The position numbers were made by a program, and so were the translations under genes. A model generated the notes under the pieces. The model made no database searches. It had not been told where the DNA came from and was given only the letters and a program-made list of their open reading frames with translations. A stretch of 64,000 nt of DNA from an uncultured Bacillota bacterium (lineage in GTDB: Bacteria; Bacillota; Clostridia; Christensenellales; QAND01): NCBI GenBank assembly GCA_905188085.1, contig CAJJKN010000002.1:270328-334327 (forward strand), in the 5' to 3' direction. Below are positions 18,398 to 27,573 of the stretch, piece after piece; position 1 is the stretch's first letter, and the number at the start of each line of letters is the position of its first letter.

Positions 18398-18895
18398 TTA
18401 TTCTATCTTGAAATTTTGCGGCATTTTGCAGGAATTGGCATGGCAAATGGCCAGCGCTAACCCGTCCGCAGCATCGTCTGGCTTTGGAATTTCCTTTAGA
18501 TTCAGCATGGTTTTCACCATAAACTGCACCTGCTGCTTTTCCGCCCGACCATAGCCAACCACCGCCTGTTTTACCTGAAGCGGCGTATATTCGTACAATT
18601 CCCGCGTGCGCCTGGCACAGCCCTCCAGCGCCACGCCGCGCGCCTGCGCCACCATGATGCCGGTCTTTACGTTTTTGGCGAAAAACAGTTCTTCCATGGC
18701 CACGGCGTCGGGCTTGAAGACATCAAACAGCTGGCCGATGCCGTCGGAAATTTTCATCAGCCTGTCCGGCAGGGGGGTGTGCGCCTCGGTATACACGCAG
18801 CCGTAATCCACGGCGCGCATTTTTTTGCCGGGCAGCACTTCAATCACCCCGTAGCCCAAAATGGCGAGCCCGGGGTCTAAGCCTAGGATAATCAA
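18398..18895 (-). CDS. ruvC: Crossover junction endodeoxyribonuclease RuvC
   Basis: A 165-residue Holliday junction resolvase with an RNase H-like fold. Acidic residues are in GLDPG (Asp7), MEELFF (Glu about 68) and PDDAADGLALA (Asp about 138-142). Bacillus lacks ruvC and uses RecU; its presence next to ruvAB is the usual clostridial state. Confidence 0.96.
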   Translation of the reverse strand: MIILGLDPGLAILGYGVIEVLPGKKMRAVDYGCVYTEAHTPLPDRLMKISDGIGQLFDVFKPDAVAMEELFFAKNVKTGIMVAQARGVALEGCARRTRELYEYTPLQVKQAVVGYGRAEKQQVQFMVKTMLNLKEIPKPDDAADGLALAICHANSCKMPQNFKIE

Positions 18896-18906
18896 CGCCG
18901 CGCCCC

Positions 18907-20154
18907 TTAGCCCCGCACCTGGCCGGTGCCGGAGATGACGTATTTATAGCTGGTGAGCGCCGGCAGGCCCATGGGACCTCTGGCATGCAGCTTTTGCGTG
19001 CTGATGCCGATTTCCGCGCCAAAGCCAAATTCAAAGCCGTCGGTAAAGCGCGTGGACGCGTTCCAGTATACGGCAGCGGCGTCCACCTGGTTTTGGAACT
19101 GCCTGGCGGCCTTTTCGTTTTGCGTGATGATGCATTCGCTGTGCCCCGTGCCGTAGCGGGCGATGTGCATAATGGCGTCTTGCTCTGTGGGCACGATTTT
19201 CACGGCCAAAATTAAATCGTTGTATTCCGTTTTATAATCCTCTTCGGTGGCGGGCTGCATTGTGGGCACAAGGGCGCGGCATTTTTCACAGCCGCGCAAA
19301 GATACGCCGCGCTCGGTCAGCTGCTTTGCCATTTCGGGCAAAAACGCGCCGGCGATGGCTTCATGCACCAAAAGCGTCTCCAAAGCGTTGCACACGGAGG
19401 GGCGCTGGCATTTTCCGTTGATTACAATGTTTTGCGCCATGGCAAACTCCGCGTCTTTATCCACATAGGCATGGCAGTTGCCCACCCCGGTTTCGATGAC
19501 GGGCACGCTGGCGTTTTCCACAACGGAGCGGATCAGCCCTGCGCCGCCGCGGGGAATGAGCACATCGATAAATTCGTTGCATTTCATCAAATCCATTGAG
19601 GATTGGCGGGTGGTATCCTCTACCAACTGCACAGCGCCTTCCGGCATGCCGCATTGCTGGGCGGCCTCTGCCATGCAAAGGGCAATCTGCCGGTTGCTTA
19701 AAAACGCTTCCTTGCCGCCGCGCAGCACGCAGGCGTTGCCGCTTTTGATGCAAAGGGCAATGGCGTCCGCGGTTACGTTGGGGCGCGCTTCAAAGATGAT
19801 GCCCACCACGCCCATCGGCACGGAGCGCTTTTCAATGACAAGGCCGTTGGGCCGGGTAAAAGTATCCAGCACAAGGCCGATGGGATCGGGCAGCTGCGCT
19901 ACCTGCTCCACGCCGTGCGCCATATCCGCAATGCGCTGCGGGGTTAGCGCCAGGCGATCCATCATCACCTGTTTTACGCCGTTTTCCTTTGCGTGCGCCA
20001 AATCTTCCCGGTTGGCCTGTAAAATCTGTTCCTGTCCGTCTATCAAAGCCTGCGCCATGGCGCGCAGCATCTGGTTTTTGCTTTCCGTATCCGCCAGCCC
20101 CATAAACGGCGCGGCAGCCTTGGCCAGGGCAGCCTGTTCCAATACGCTCAGCAT
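18907..20154 (-). CDS. proA: Gamma-glutamyl phosphate reductase
   Basis: A 415-residue aldehyde-dehydrogenase-fold enzyme that reduces gamma-glutamyl phosphate to glutamate semialdehyde in proline synthesis. The catalytic Cys region is NGKCQRPSVCNALE; GGKEAFLSN and DAAAVYWNASTRFTDG are typical. It has its own sigma-A promoter (20184-20212) and is followed closely by ruvC. The glutamate kinase gene proB is not adjacent or elsewhere in the window. Confidence 0.96.
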   Translation of the reverse strand: MLSVLEQAALAKAAAPFMGLADTESKNQMLRAMAQALIDGQEQILQANREDLAHAKENGVKQVMMDRLALTPQRIADMAHGVEQVAQLPDPIGLVLDTFTRPNGLVIEKRSVPMGVVGIIFEARPNVTADAIALCIKSGNACVLRGGKEAFLSNRQIALCMAEAAQQCGMPEGAVQLVEDTTRQSSMDLMKCNEFIDVLIPRGGAGLIRSVVENASVPVIETGVGNCHAYVDKDAEFAMAQNIVINGKCQRPSVCNALETLLVHEAIAGAFLPEMAKQLTERGVSLRGCEKCRALVPTMQPATEEDYKTEYNDLILAVKIVPTEQDAIMHIARYGTGHSECIITQNEKAARQFQNQVDAAAVYWNASTRFTDGFEFGFGAEIGISTQKLHARGPMGLPALTSYKYVISGTGQVRG

Positions 20155-20183
20155 TTGTATCAGCCCCTTTCAATCTATGGGTC

Positions 20184-20212
20184 ATTGTATCCTGTTTTGG
20201 CCGTTTGCGCAA
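20184..20212 (-). promoter_or_regulatory. Sigma-A promoter of proA-ruvCAB-queA
   Basis: TTGCGC (20207-20212) and TACAAT (20184-20189) are 17 bp apart, about 30 bases before the proA start. Confidence 0.7.
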
Positions 20213-20322
20213 CAAAACAGCCGCGGCATACGGGCAAAACCCACAAATTTCTCCTTTCCAAAGGGCAAAAGGAAAGGGAAACGCCCGTTCTCTTTCTTTG
20301 CCGGCCGGTTTTTTTGCAAAAT

Positions 20323-20353
20323 AAAAAACACACGGTCTTTTACGGCCATGCGT
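20323..20353 (-). terminator. Terminator after the bofC-like gene
   Basis: ACACACGG (20328-20335) pairs with CCATGCGT (20346-20353), with two G-U pairs. A T run follows on the minus strand. Confidence 0.65.
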
Positions 20354-20372
20354 TTTTTATCTTTTCGGATTT

Positions 20373-20960
20373 TCAGCTTTCCAGATTTTCCAGATAGCTT
20401 TCCACCTGCTCTAAGGAATCGAACACCACGCCCTCTTCCAGCGCGGGGTCGGCGATGGTATCCATCTCAATGCTTTTATACAGCTTTGGCCGGGCGTCCT
20501 CGCCCTGGGGCTGATAGATGTTTAGCTTTCCCTCTTCGTATTTTACGATGAAATGCAGCGTGCAGATGCTGGGCGTTTCCACGACAAGCACCGCCTTATC
20601 CTTGGAAAAGGACTGCAATTTGGCATTGGAAAATTCGTCCTCTATATCCTGCTTTGTCATGCCGATATATTCTTTGTCCGTCACGTCGGTTTCCACGGTA
20701 TGGCCGCATTTTGTATAGTGTACCTGCAAATACACTTTGCCCTCCGGCCCCAGGCGCTCCGGCTCGGCAGCAGCGGGCAAGGCTGCGGGAGAAGGCGAAA
20801 CGCCGCCTGCCTGCGGCAAGTCTGTCTGCCGGTTTTGCCGGCTGCGCGCCGCCATCACGCCGTATGCGCAGGCACACACCAGCAGCGCACACACGGCAAT
20901 CGCAATTTTCAGCGCGGTATGCCGGGCAGTATCCACCCGTTTTTTCCCCTGTAAATTCAA
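20373..20960 (-). CDS. BofC-like sporulation regulatory protein
   Basis: A 195-residue protein with one N-terminal membrane anchor or signal (about residues 17-37), a Pro/Ala linker (48-70) and an extracytoplasmic domain from about 73. That domain holds YTKCGHTVE and ends in a segment resembling the BofC C-terminal domain (KLNIYQPQG ... ALEEGVVFDSLEQVESYLE). In Bacillus, BofC is a forespore-secreted protein that restrains SpoIVB signalling. The neighbours ruvA and yebC are also those of bofC in Bacillus, which strengthens the call. Sequence similarity by eye alone is modest. Confidence 0.6.
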   Translation of the reverse strand: MNLQGKKRVDTARHTALKIAIAVCALLVCACAYGVMAARSRQNRQTDLPQAGGVSPSPAALPAAAEPERLGPEGKVYLQVHYTKCGHTVETDVTDKEYIGMTKQDIEDEFSNAKLQSFSKDKAVLVVETPSICTLHFIVKYEEGKLNIYQPQGEDARPKLYKSIEMDTIADPALEEGVVFDSLEQVESYLENLES

Positions 20961-21034
20961 AACTGATCCCTCCGCCTCTTTTGGCTTTGGAATCAGTTTT
21001 TCCCAAAAAGATATTTTTATGTATGGGCGATGCG

Positions 21035-21760
21035 TTAGGCCATTTCGCCGTTATGGAAGACGTTTTGCACGTCGTCCAGCTCTTCCAGATTATCCACCAG
21101 TTTTTCCAGCTTGTCCGCATCTGCGCCGGACACGGCTACCATGGTCTGCGGCACCCATTCGATTTCGGCGGAGGTAAAGGTATAGCCGTTTTTCTCCAAT
21201 TCTTCGCGCACCTGGGAGAAAGAAGCGATCTGCGTGTAGACGATAAATTCGTCGTCTGTGGCTTCAAAGTTATCCGCGCCGGCATCCAGCGCCGCCATCA
21301 TCACTTCGTCTTCATCCATATCGTCTTGCTTTTCCATGGCAATGACGCCCTGGTGTTCAAACATATACGACACACAGCCCGTGGTACCCAGTCCGTTGCC
21401 GAATTTATCAAACAGATGGCGCACATCGCTGGCCGTGCGGTTGCGGTTGTCCGTCAAGGTTTCAACGATCAGCGCCACGCCGCCGTTGCCATAGCCTTCA
21501 TAGGTAATCTCTTCATAGCTTACATTGCCCAGTTCGCCGGAGGCTTTGGCAATGCTGCGGGAGATATTATCGTTCGGCATGTTGTTGGCCTTGGCTTTGG
21601 CCACCACATCGCGCAGTTTGCTGTTTGTGTTCGGGTCTGAACCGCCCTCTTTTACCGCAATGGCAATTTCACGGCCGATTTTGGTAAACACACGCGCGCG
21701 CTGCGAATCTGTCTTTTCTTTCTTATGCTTTATATTGTTCCATTTGCTATGCCCGGACAT
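21035..21760 (-). CDS. yebC: YebC/PmpR family regulatory or translation factor
   Basis: A 241-residue protein with the hallmark N-terminus MSGHSKWNNIKHKKEK, followed by GNGGVALIVETLTDNRNRT and a C-terminal DNKLEELDDVQNV-like tail. Family members have been described as transcription regulators; some are ribosome-associated factors acting on difficult peptide bonds. The start at 21760 is the family's conserved one. A sigma-A promoter lies at 21796-21824, and the bofC-like gene follows. Confidence 0.95.
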   Translation of the reverse strand: MSGHSKWNNIKHKKEKTDSQRARVFTKIGREIAIAVKEGGSDPNTNSKLRDVVAKAKANNMPNDNISRSIAKASGELGNVSYEEITYEGYGNGGVALIVETLTDNRNRTASDVRHLFDKFGNGLGTTGCVSYMFEHQGVIAMEKQDDMDEDEVMMAALDAGADNFEATDDEFIVYTQIASFSQVREELEKNGYTFTSAEIEWVPQTMVAVSGADADKLEKLVDNLEELDDVQNVFHNGEMA

Positions 21761-21795
21761 CGGTAATTCCACCCCACAATTTAAATTGACAGGCT

Positions 21796-21824
21796 ATTAT
21801 ATCACTTTTTTCCCACTCCTGCAA
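21796..21824 (-). promoter_or_regulatory. Sigma-A promoter of yebC
   Basis: TTGCAG (21819-21824) and TATAAT (21796-21801) are 17 bp apart, between the yunB stop and yebC. Confidence 0.7.
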
Positions 21825-21830
21825 CGCAAG

Positions 21831-22514
21831 CTAGGGCACCAGATACAACAGATCCTTTTGCGTGCCGGTTTGTAAATAGGTGTTGGGCACGCTGCCGACG
21901 ATGACGGTTTCATACATGGGCAGGGTGTTTTCATAGCGCACCACCACGCTTTGCCCGGGCAGGGTGTAGCGCAGAAAGATATGGATGGTGGCAGTGATGC
22001 GGTGTTTGGTCTGGTTGATGCCGGCGGAGATAAATTCGCTGTCTACCGAAACACTGGCCTCGGCAAAGGGAGAGGCATACAGGCGGAGCACCGGGCCTGT
22101 AGTGGAAAAGATCTGGCTGTTCATCACCGAGCCAAACGGCACGGACAGCGGCACTTCCCCGCTGTTCATCAGCCTGTCCTCGCAGGTTTCCACGATTTCG
22201 CAGGTCAATTCATTGAGCACATAACCGTTGATTTTTACCATGGTAATGTTGCCGATGTCGTCTTTTTCCAGCGACACCAATTCGTTGTATTGATGCAAAC
22301 TGCCGCTTTGGCCGACCGCATAGTTCACCGCCTCCGCCGCCAGGCTTTCCCCCTGGGCCACGGCCATTTCGGCAGCCAGGGTTCTAACGGACAATTCAAA
22401 GCAGACAGACAGCGCCAAAACCGCCAACACCGCCCAGACAATTACGGCCCACCGCCCCGAAAACGGCCGCTTTGCCGGGAAAATATGGTTTGGCTCCCTC
22501 TTTTTTTCCTGCAA
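21831..22514 (-). CDS. yunB: Sporulation protein YunB
   Basis: A 227-residue protein with an N-terminal membrane segment (about residues 23-45) and a long extracytoplasmic domain. Its pattern matches YunB: NYAVGQSG, then SLEKDDIGNITMVKINGYVLN, VPFGSVMNSQIFSTTGP and a YENTLPMYETVIVGSVPNTY-like tail. In Bacillus, yunB is a sigma-E gene needed for efficient sporulation. The start is a TTG after GGGAGG. It is divergent from the penicillin-binding protein gene at 22587. Confidence 0.88.
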   Translation of the reverse strand: MQEKKREPNHIFPAKRPFSGRWAVIVWAVLAVLALSVCFELSVRTLAAEMAVAQGESLAAEAVNYAVGQSGSLHQYNELVSLEKDDIGNITMVKINGYVLNELTCEIVETCEDRLMNSGEVPLSVPFGSVMNSQIFSTTGPVLRLYASPFAEASVSVDSEFISAGINQTKHRITATIHIFLRYTLPGQSVVVRYENTLPMYETVIVGSVPNTYLQTGTQKDLLYLVP

Positions 22515-22517
22515 GAT

Positions 22518-22545
22518 TTGTTTCCTCCCTCAATTATGGTATAAT
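22518..22545 (+). promoter_or_regulatory. Possible promoter of the first PBP gene
   Basis: A perfect TATAAT at 22540-22545 has TTGTTT 16 bp upstream. The hexamer at -35 is weak. Confidence 0.45.
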
Positions 22546-22586
22546 ATGCAAAATAAGTAAAAGGTTTGCCAAGGAGGCAATATTAT

Positions 22587-25235
22587 ATGGCCAAAGACAA
22601 GAAGGAAAAACGCAGAAATCAAAACCGCGCTGAAAGAAAACACGGCTTTTTAAAAGCCGTGCATACCTGGTTTGACGATAGGACGGATTATGCCGGGGAT
22701 AAGCCGCAGGCCATCTTTGTGCCGCGCACGCAGCCGCCGGCGTTTGCCCTGTCCGTTGCGGCAACGACGTTTAAATTGCTGCTCATTACCATGCTTGTTA
22801 TCGGCTTTATCGGCATGGGCGCTGTTTTCGGCGTGGCGCGCGCGTTTATTTCCACCGCGCCGGATCTGGATGTAACGGAGATTTCCGCCATCAGCCTTTC
22901 CAGCTATATCTACGATGCCAACGGCGAACTGATTTCCATGTATTCCGGTTCGCAAAACCGCATGTGGGCCAGCATTGATGAAATTCCGGATAATTTGAAA
23001 AACGCCTTTATTGCCACCGAGGACGCCCGCTTTTATACCCACGGCGGCGTGGATATAAAGCGCATTGTGGGCGCGTTTATCAGCAACTTTACCTCCTCCG
23101 GCACGCAGGGCGGCAGTACCATTACCCAGCAATTGATCAAAAACCGGATGCTGACCAGCGAACGAAGCTATAAGCGTAAAATCCAGGAGGCGTATTTGGC
23201 GCTGCAACTGGAGCGCAAATATTCCAAAGATCAGATTTTGGAAGCCTACCTAAACGACGTGAACATGGGCGAGGGCAACTACGGCGTGAAAAGCGCCGCG
23301 CGGGACTATTTCGGTAAATCGCTGGATCAACTGACCATCCGCGAATGCGCGATGCTGGCCGGCATTGTAAACGCGCCGACCACCTATAACCCCCGCCGCA
23401 ACTATTATGTGAAAAACCGCCCGGAAGTGACGGACGAGCGCACAAACCTGGTGCTCAGCCGCATGCAGAGAAACGGCTATATCACCGTGGAAGAATACAA
23501 CCAAGCCAAGGCGGAAAAAGTGGCGATTCAGCCAAACCGCACCAACACCGCCACCGGCATTGCCCCGGAATTTGTGGAATACGCGGTAAGCACCGTGATT
23601 GATGATTTCATCGCCCAGCGGGGATTGGAAAACACCAAGCAAAACCGAAGCGCCATTGAAACCGAACTGCGCACCGGCGGCTATCATATTTACACAACGC
23701 TGGATCAGCAGATGCAAAGCGCCGTGGAGGACGCGGTGTATAATTCCACCTCCTACCCCAAAATGGCCAAAGCGTCCGATTCCGTAAAGCGGACGACAAA
23801 CCCGGACGGCTCTATCACGGAGACCATCTATCCGCAGGCGGCCGCCACCGTGATTGATTACCACGCGGGCGAAGTGAAAGCCATGGTCGGCGGTCGGACG
23901 GCGCCCACGGGCCTAAAAATGCTAAACCGCGCGACGGCGAAAATGGCGGTCGGTTCTTCCATTAAGCCCATTACGGTATACGGTCCGGCGCTGGATACAG
24001 GGCTTGGCGCCGGCACGATCATACAAAACATCAAAGGACCGGTAACGGGCTGGGCCTCTTCCAGCAGCGAAAAATCCTATCCCACGGCGGGCGGCGTAAA
24101 CGGCCCTGTGACCATGCGCACCGCCATTCAAAAATCTTTGAACCTTTCCGCAGCCCGGACGCTGATGGAGCTTTCCGGCCCCGACCCCACGGAAAACATC
24201 AACAATTCCGTTTCCTACCTGGCTAAGATGGGCGTGGATGTGGATTCGCCAAACACCACCATTCGCCGCACGGGTTCCGGCATTGCGCTGGGCGCTTCGA
24301 ACTATTCCACGGTGGAAATGGCGTCTATGTTCGGCACGATTGCCAACAAGGGCGTATACATTTCGCCGACGGCGTATACCAAGGTGGTGGATGCCCAGGG
24401 CAACGTGGTGCTGGACGGCAAAGCCATGCAGCAGACCACGCAGGTGTATCAGGAGAGCACGGCATGGATGCTGGTAGATATGCTGACAGACGCCGTGCAG
24501 GGCGGCACAGGCCATCGCGCCAAGGTAAGCGGGATGACCATTGCCGGCAAAACCGGTACGCATGAAAACAAGGCGTTTTATTTCACCGGCATAAGCCCGT
24601 ATTATTCCGCGGCGGTTTGGATTGGGCATGATGATTACAAGTCGATGCGCGGCGGCGCGGGCGGCACCTATGCTGCGCCGATTTTCTCCAAATTTATGAC
24701 GACGATTCATCAGCAAAAGGCGCTGGCCAATAAATCCATCATTGCGGACAGCCCGGAATCTCTCGGCCTTGTGAAAGCCACGGTATGCCAGGTTTCCGGC
24801 ATGAAAGCCACGGATGCCTGCGCACGCGATGCCGGCGGGCTGACCCCTGTGACGGATTGGTTCAAATCCGGCACCGTGCCCACGGAGGACTGCAACTATC
24901 ATATGTCGCTGCCGATCTGCTCGGAATCCGGCAAATTTGCAACGCCGTATTGCCCGCTTACCTCCGGCAGCGCCTCGCATGTGTTTATCCCGGAAGATTC
25001 CGTTTTGCGCAAATGCGAATTGGCAGGCTTCAGCTGGTATCACACCACCAGCGCCGCATCGTTTAACTACACAAACAACGCGGACCAGTTCTGCCCGCTG
25101 CACACCCTGCCGGGGGCTACGATTGCGCCCAGCATTACGCCGTCGGCCGACCCCTCCGCTTCGCCGGACACGCGGCCTTCGCCCTCCTATTCCAGAATTC
25201 CCATCAGAACGCCGGACACCGACGACGACGATTGA
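22587..25235 (+). CDS. Class A penicillin-binding protein (PBP1a family)
   Basis: An 882-residue bifunctional peptidoglycan synthase. A Lys/Arg-rich cytoplasmic tail is followed by one membrane helix (about 60-88). The GT51 transglycosylase domain (about 100-290) has catalytic Glu in TEDARFY (about 145) and GGSTITQQLIKN. The transpeptidase domain (about 390-720) has SSIK, SLN and KTGT motifs. After it come a Cys-containing extension (CQVSGMKATDAC, CPLTSG, CPLH) and a Ser/Pro-rich tail ending in acidic residues. The ATG follows AAGGAGG. The Cys-rich tail is longer than in Bacillus PBP1 and could form disulfides outside the membrane. Confidence 0.93.
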   Translation: MAKDKKEKRRNQNRAERKHGFLKAVHTWFDDRTDYAGDKPQAIFVPRTQPPAFALSVAATTFKLLLITMLVIGFIGMGAVFGVARAFISTAPDLDVTEISAISLSSYIYDANGELISMYSGSQNRMWASIDEIPDNLKNAFIATEDARFYTHGGVDIKRIVGAFISNFTSSGTQGGSTITQQLIKNRMLTSERSYKRKIQEAYLALQLERKYSKDQILEAYLNDVNMGEGNYGVKSAARDYFGKSLDQLTIRECAMLAGIVNAPTTYNPRRNYYVKNRPEVTDERTNLVLSRMQRNGYITVEEYNQAKAEKVAIQPNRTNTATGIAPEFVEYAVSTVIDDFIAQRGLENTKQNRSAIETELRTGGYHIYTTLDQQMQSAVEDAVYNSTSYPKMAKASDSVKRTTNPDGSITETIYPQAAATVIDYHAGEVKAMVGGRTAPTGLKMLNRATAKMAVGSSIKPITVYGPALDTGLGAGTIIQNIKGPVTGWASSSSEKSYPTAGGVNGPVTMRTAIQKSLNLSAARTLMELSGPDPTENINNSVSYLAKMGVDVDSPNTTIRRTGSGIALGASNYSTVEMASMFGTIANKGVYISPTAYTKVVDAQGNVVLDGKAMQQTTQVYQESTAWMLVDMLTDAVQGGTGHRAKVSGMTIAGKTGTHENKAFYFTGISPYYSAAVWIGHDDYKSMRGGAGGTYAAPIFSKFMTTIHQQKALANKSIIADSPESLGLVKATVCQVSGMKATDACARDAGGLTPVTDWFKSGTVPTEDCNYHMSLPICSESGKFATPYCPLTSGSASHVFIPEDSVLRKCELAGFSWYHTTSAASFNYTNNADQFCPLHTLPGATIAPSITPSADPSASPDTRPSPSYSRIPIRTPDTDDDD

Positions 25236-25271
25236 TCGCACGCGAGAATGCATACACACATACATAAAACA

Positions 25272-25309
25272 GGCATAGCCGACCGGGATATCGGCTATGC
25301 CGTTTTTTT
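25272..25309 (+). terminator. Terminator after the first PBP gene
   Basis: An 11-bp stem, GGCATAGCCGA with TCGGCTATGCC (25272-25301), is followed by a run of seven T. Confidence 0.9.
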
Positions 25310-26147
25310 ATTTGGCCGGGGCTTTAGGCGAAAATGCAAACCAAAGCTTGCGGCGCATCGGCCGGATAAAATTGACTTGCCGTGCCGGTTGAAAATGCTT
25401 TTGAAGAGCGCAAATTTAAGCGATAAAAGCACCTTTCTTCCCCGTGTCCCGTGTTTGGAAAAAGAAAGCATGGCATTTTTATGCTGTGGCGGTGCGTTTG
25501 GGAGGGCGGAACGGCAAGATGGATACGGCGCGCATACGTTTCGCAGAGGACGTCAAGGTGTTTGGGTTGCGCTTTGGACAATTCCAGGCTTCCCTCTTTC
25601 ATGGACTATGCACATGATAACGCCAAAGCCCGGTCGGAAGCGCTACGGACGCGGGACGCGTGCAGCAAAACAAAAACAGCAAGGCGGAAAAGCAGCGTAG
25701 GTTTCGTGCAAAAGGCCGTGCGTTTTTAAACACTTTGGCGGTTTTGAGAAAAGGGCCGCTTCTTTACGCTTCACAAGGGACTACAGGCCGAAGTAAAAAC
25801 CGGTGGTTTGGAAGAACGGTCCTCATGAGAAAACGCAAAAGCCAACACAGAAAAACGAAGCGGCTAGTTGCAGGAAAATTCCTCACGAAAGAACATAAAT
25901 GCCCGGACTGAAGGCGGCAGTGGTTTATTTCCGCAAAAGAGCGTAAAAGCATGGGGGAAAGCACTGCTGTCATGGGATGTGCGCAGCGGCGGCAATCGTT
26001 TGCCCTGTCGGCTGTTTTGCATTGGGAGAGCTCCTTTGTACAGACGTTTTTGAAAGCAGCTCTTTTCCCTTTTGAGCACTGCTCTGCTCCCACGTTTAGG
26101 CGAAAACACAGCGGCAGTTTTGCGCTTTTGTGTGATTGCAGCTACGC
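25310..26147. other. Gene-poor stretch, about 840 bp
   Basis: Lies between the convergent ends of the PBP and spoVAE genes. Several open frames of 60-150 codons exist on both strands, but none has a ribosome site, a recognisable domain or coding-like codon choice. No RNA gene motif was seen. Confidence 0.5.
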
Positions 26148-26189
26148 AAAAAGCCCTCCGCGGCATCGTTCGGGGATGCAACGGAGGGC
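26148..26189 (-). terminator. Terminator after spoVAE
   Basis: GCCCTCCG (26153-26160) pairs with CGGAGGGC (26182-26189), with inner GCATC/GGATGC pairing. A T run follows on the minus strand. Confidence 0.85.
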
Positions 26190-26200
26190 GGATTGTCCGG

Positions 26201-26557
26201 TTATTTTTTTGTTTTTGGGTTAAAGATTAAAGCATTTAGATAGCCGAAAAACACAGCGGCCGCAATGCCGCCGGCCGTGGCCGTGACCCCGCCCGCCAAA
26301 ACGCCGGCAAAGCCTTTTTCCAAAATCATTTTCCGGGTGCCGGTGGCCAGCGAATGGCCAAAGCCGGTAAGCGGCACGGTGGCGCCTGCGCCGGCAAAAT
26401 CCACCAGCGGCTGATACAGCCCCAGCGCAGAGAGAATCACGCCCGCCACCACATAGATCACCAAAATGCGGGCAAAGGTCAGCTTGGTTTTGGCCAGAAG
26501 AACCTGGCCGATTACGCAGATCAGCCCGCCTATGACAAAGGCTTTTACAAACATCAT
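26201..26557 (-). CDS. spoVAE: Stage V sporulation protein AE (SpoVAEb type)
   Basis: A 118-residue membrane protein with about four helices, including FVIGGLICVIGQVLL near the start and VPLTGFGHSLATG in the middle. Both are typical of the SpoVAC/SpoVAE family. The SpoVA proteins form the inner-membrane channel that imports dipicolinic acid into the forespore and releases it at germination. The gene overlaps the spoVAD stop by four bases. It shares the GGLIC-IGQ and PITGF-type motifs with SpoVAC. Confidence 0.93.
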   Translation of the reverse strand: MMFVKAFVIGGLICVIGQVLLAKTKLTFARILVIYVVAGVILSALGLYQPLVDFAGAGATVPLTGFGHSLATGTRKMILEKGFAGVLAGGVTATAGGIAAAVFFGYLNALIFNPKTKK

Positions 26558-27570
26558 CGCACAGTCCCCCTTTCAAAGCGCACGGCATGGGCAATGCCTG
26601 GAATGGAATTGCCCTGCATGGCGCTGGTGGTGCTTAAAAGCGCGCCCGTCGGCACAAACAGCAGCCGCTGCCAGCGCCCTTCCCACAGGTTTGGCAATAA
26701 TTTGGCGGAAAGCGTAATCGCCGCGCACCCGCAGCCGCTGCCGCCCATATGGGTGTCCTGTTCGGGAAAATAGAGCTCTGCCCCGCAATCGTGAAATTTT
26801 GTCATGTCCTCTGCGCCGTCATTTGCCATCATATCCCGCAGGATGGAAAGGCCGAGTTTGCCAAGGTCGCCGGTGTAGATGGCGTCAAAATCCGCCTCGG
26901 TGGTATGGGTGTCCTTAAAATGGGTTTTGATGGTGTCGTATGCGGCGGGGGCCATGGCGGCGCCCATGTTGTTGGCGTCCGCAACGCCGTAATCCACCAC
27001 TTTGCCCGGCGTAACATGGGTGATAAACACGCCTTTATCCTCGCAATTGGAAAGGATTGTGGCGCCGGCGCCGGTGGCGGTGCGCTGCTGGCTGGGCGTT
27101 TTCTGCGTGCCCATTTCCAAAGGAAAGCGGTATTGCCGCTCGGCCGTGGAAAAATGCGAAGACGCGCAGCACACCAGATACTCTGCAAACCCGCCTTCCA
27201 GCAGCATGCTGCCCACCACCAGCGATTCTGCCATGGTGCTGCATGCGCCGTAGAGCCCCAAAAAGGGCACAGCGATTTCCCGGGCGGCAAAGGTGGCGGC
27301 GATGAGCTGATTTAACAGATCGCCCCCCAGCAAAAAGCCCATCTCGCTGCTTTCCCGGCCGCTTTTTTCAATGGCCTTGCGCACGGCCTCGTAAAACAGT
27401 TTGCTCTCTGCCATTTCCCAGCTTTTCTGGTCCCAAAGGTCGTCTTGTATGGTATGGTCAAACAAGCCGCGCAGTTGGCCCCTGGCCTCGGCCGGGCCTG
27501 CGATGCTGGCGGCGGCAATGGGCGCAATGCGGCTGTCTAAAATCATGGTCTGTCCGTTTCGCTTGCCCAT
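26554..27570 (-). CDS. spoVAD: Stage V sporulation protein AD
   Basis: A 338-residue thiolase-fold protein that binds dipicolinic acid on the forespore inner membrane. FLLGGDLLNQLIAATFAAREIAVPFLG-like residues (about 100-125), YGACSTMAES and GGSGCGCAAI near the C-terminus are typical SpoVAD segments. It lies between spoVAC and spoVAE with minimal spacing, so translation is probably coupled. Confidence 0.96.
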   Translation of the reverse strand: MGKRNGQTMILDSRIAPIAAASIAGPAEARGQLRGLFDHTIQDDLWDQKSWEMAESKLFYEAVRKAIEKSGRESSEMGFLLGGDLLNQLIAATFAAREIAVPFLGLYGACSTMAESLVVGSMLLEGGFAEYLVCCASSHFSTAERQYRFPLEMGTQKTPSQQRTATGAGATILSNCEDKGVFITHVTPGKVVDYGVADANNMGAAMAPAAYDTIKTHFKDTHTTEADFDAIYTGDLGKLGLSILRDMMANDGAEDMTKFHDCGAELYFPEQDTHMGGSGCGCAAITLSAKLLPNLWEGRWQRLLFVPTGALLSTTSAMQGNSIPGIAHAVRFERGTVR

Positions 27571-27573
27571 TTG

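Noticed and set aside
25248..25911. Overlapping plus-strand frames after the PBP terminator
   Set aside because: They begin inside the terminator region or lack ribosome sites, and show no domain or coding-like codon pattern.
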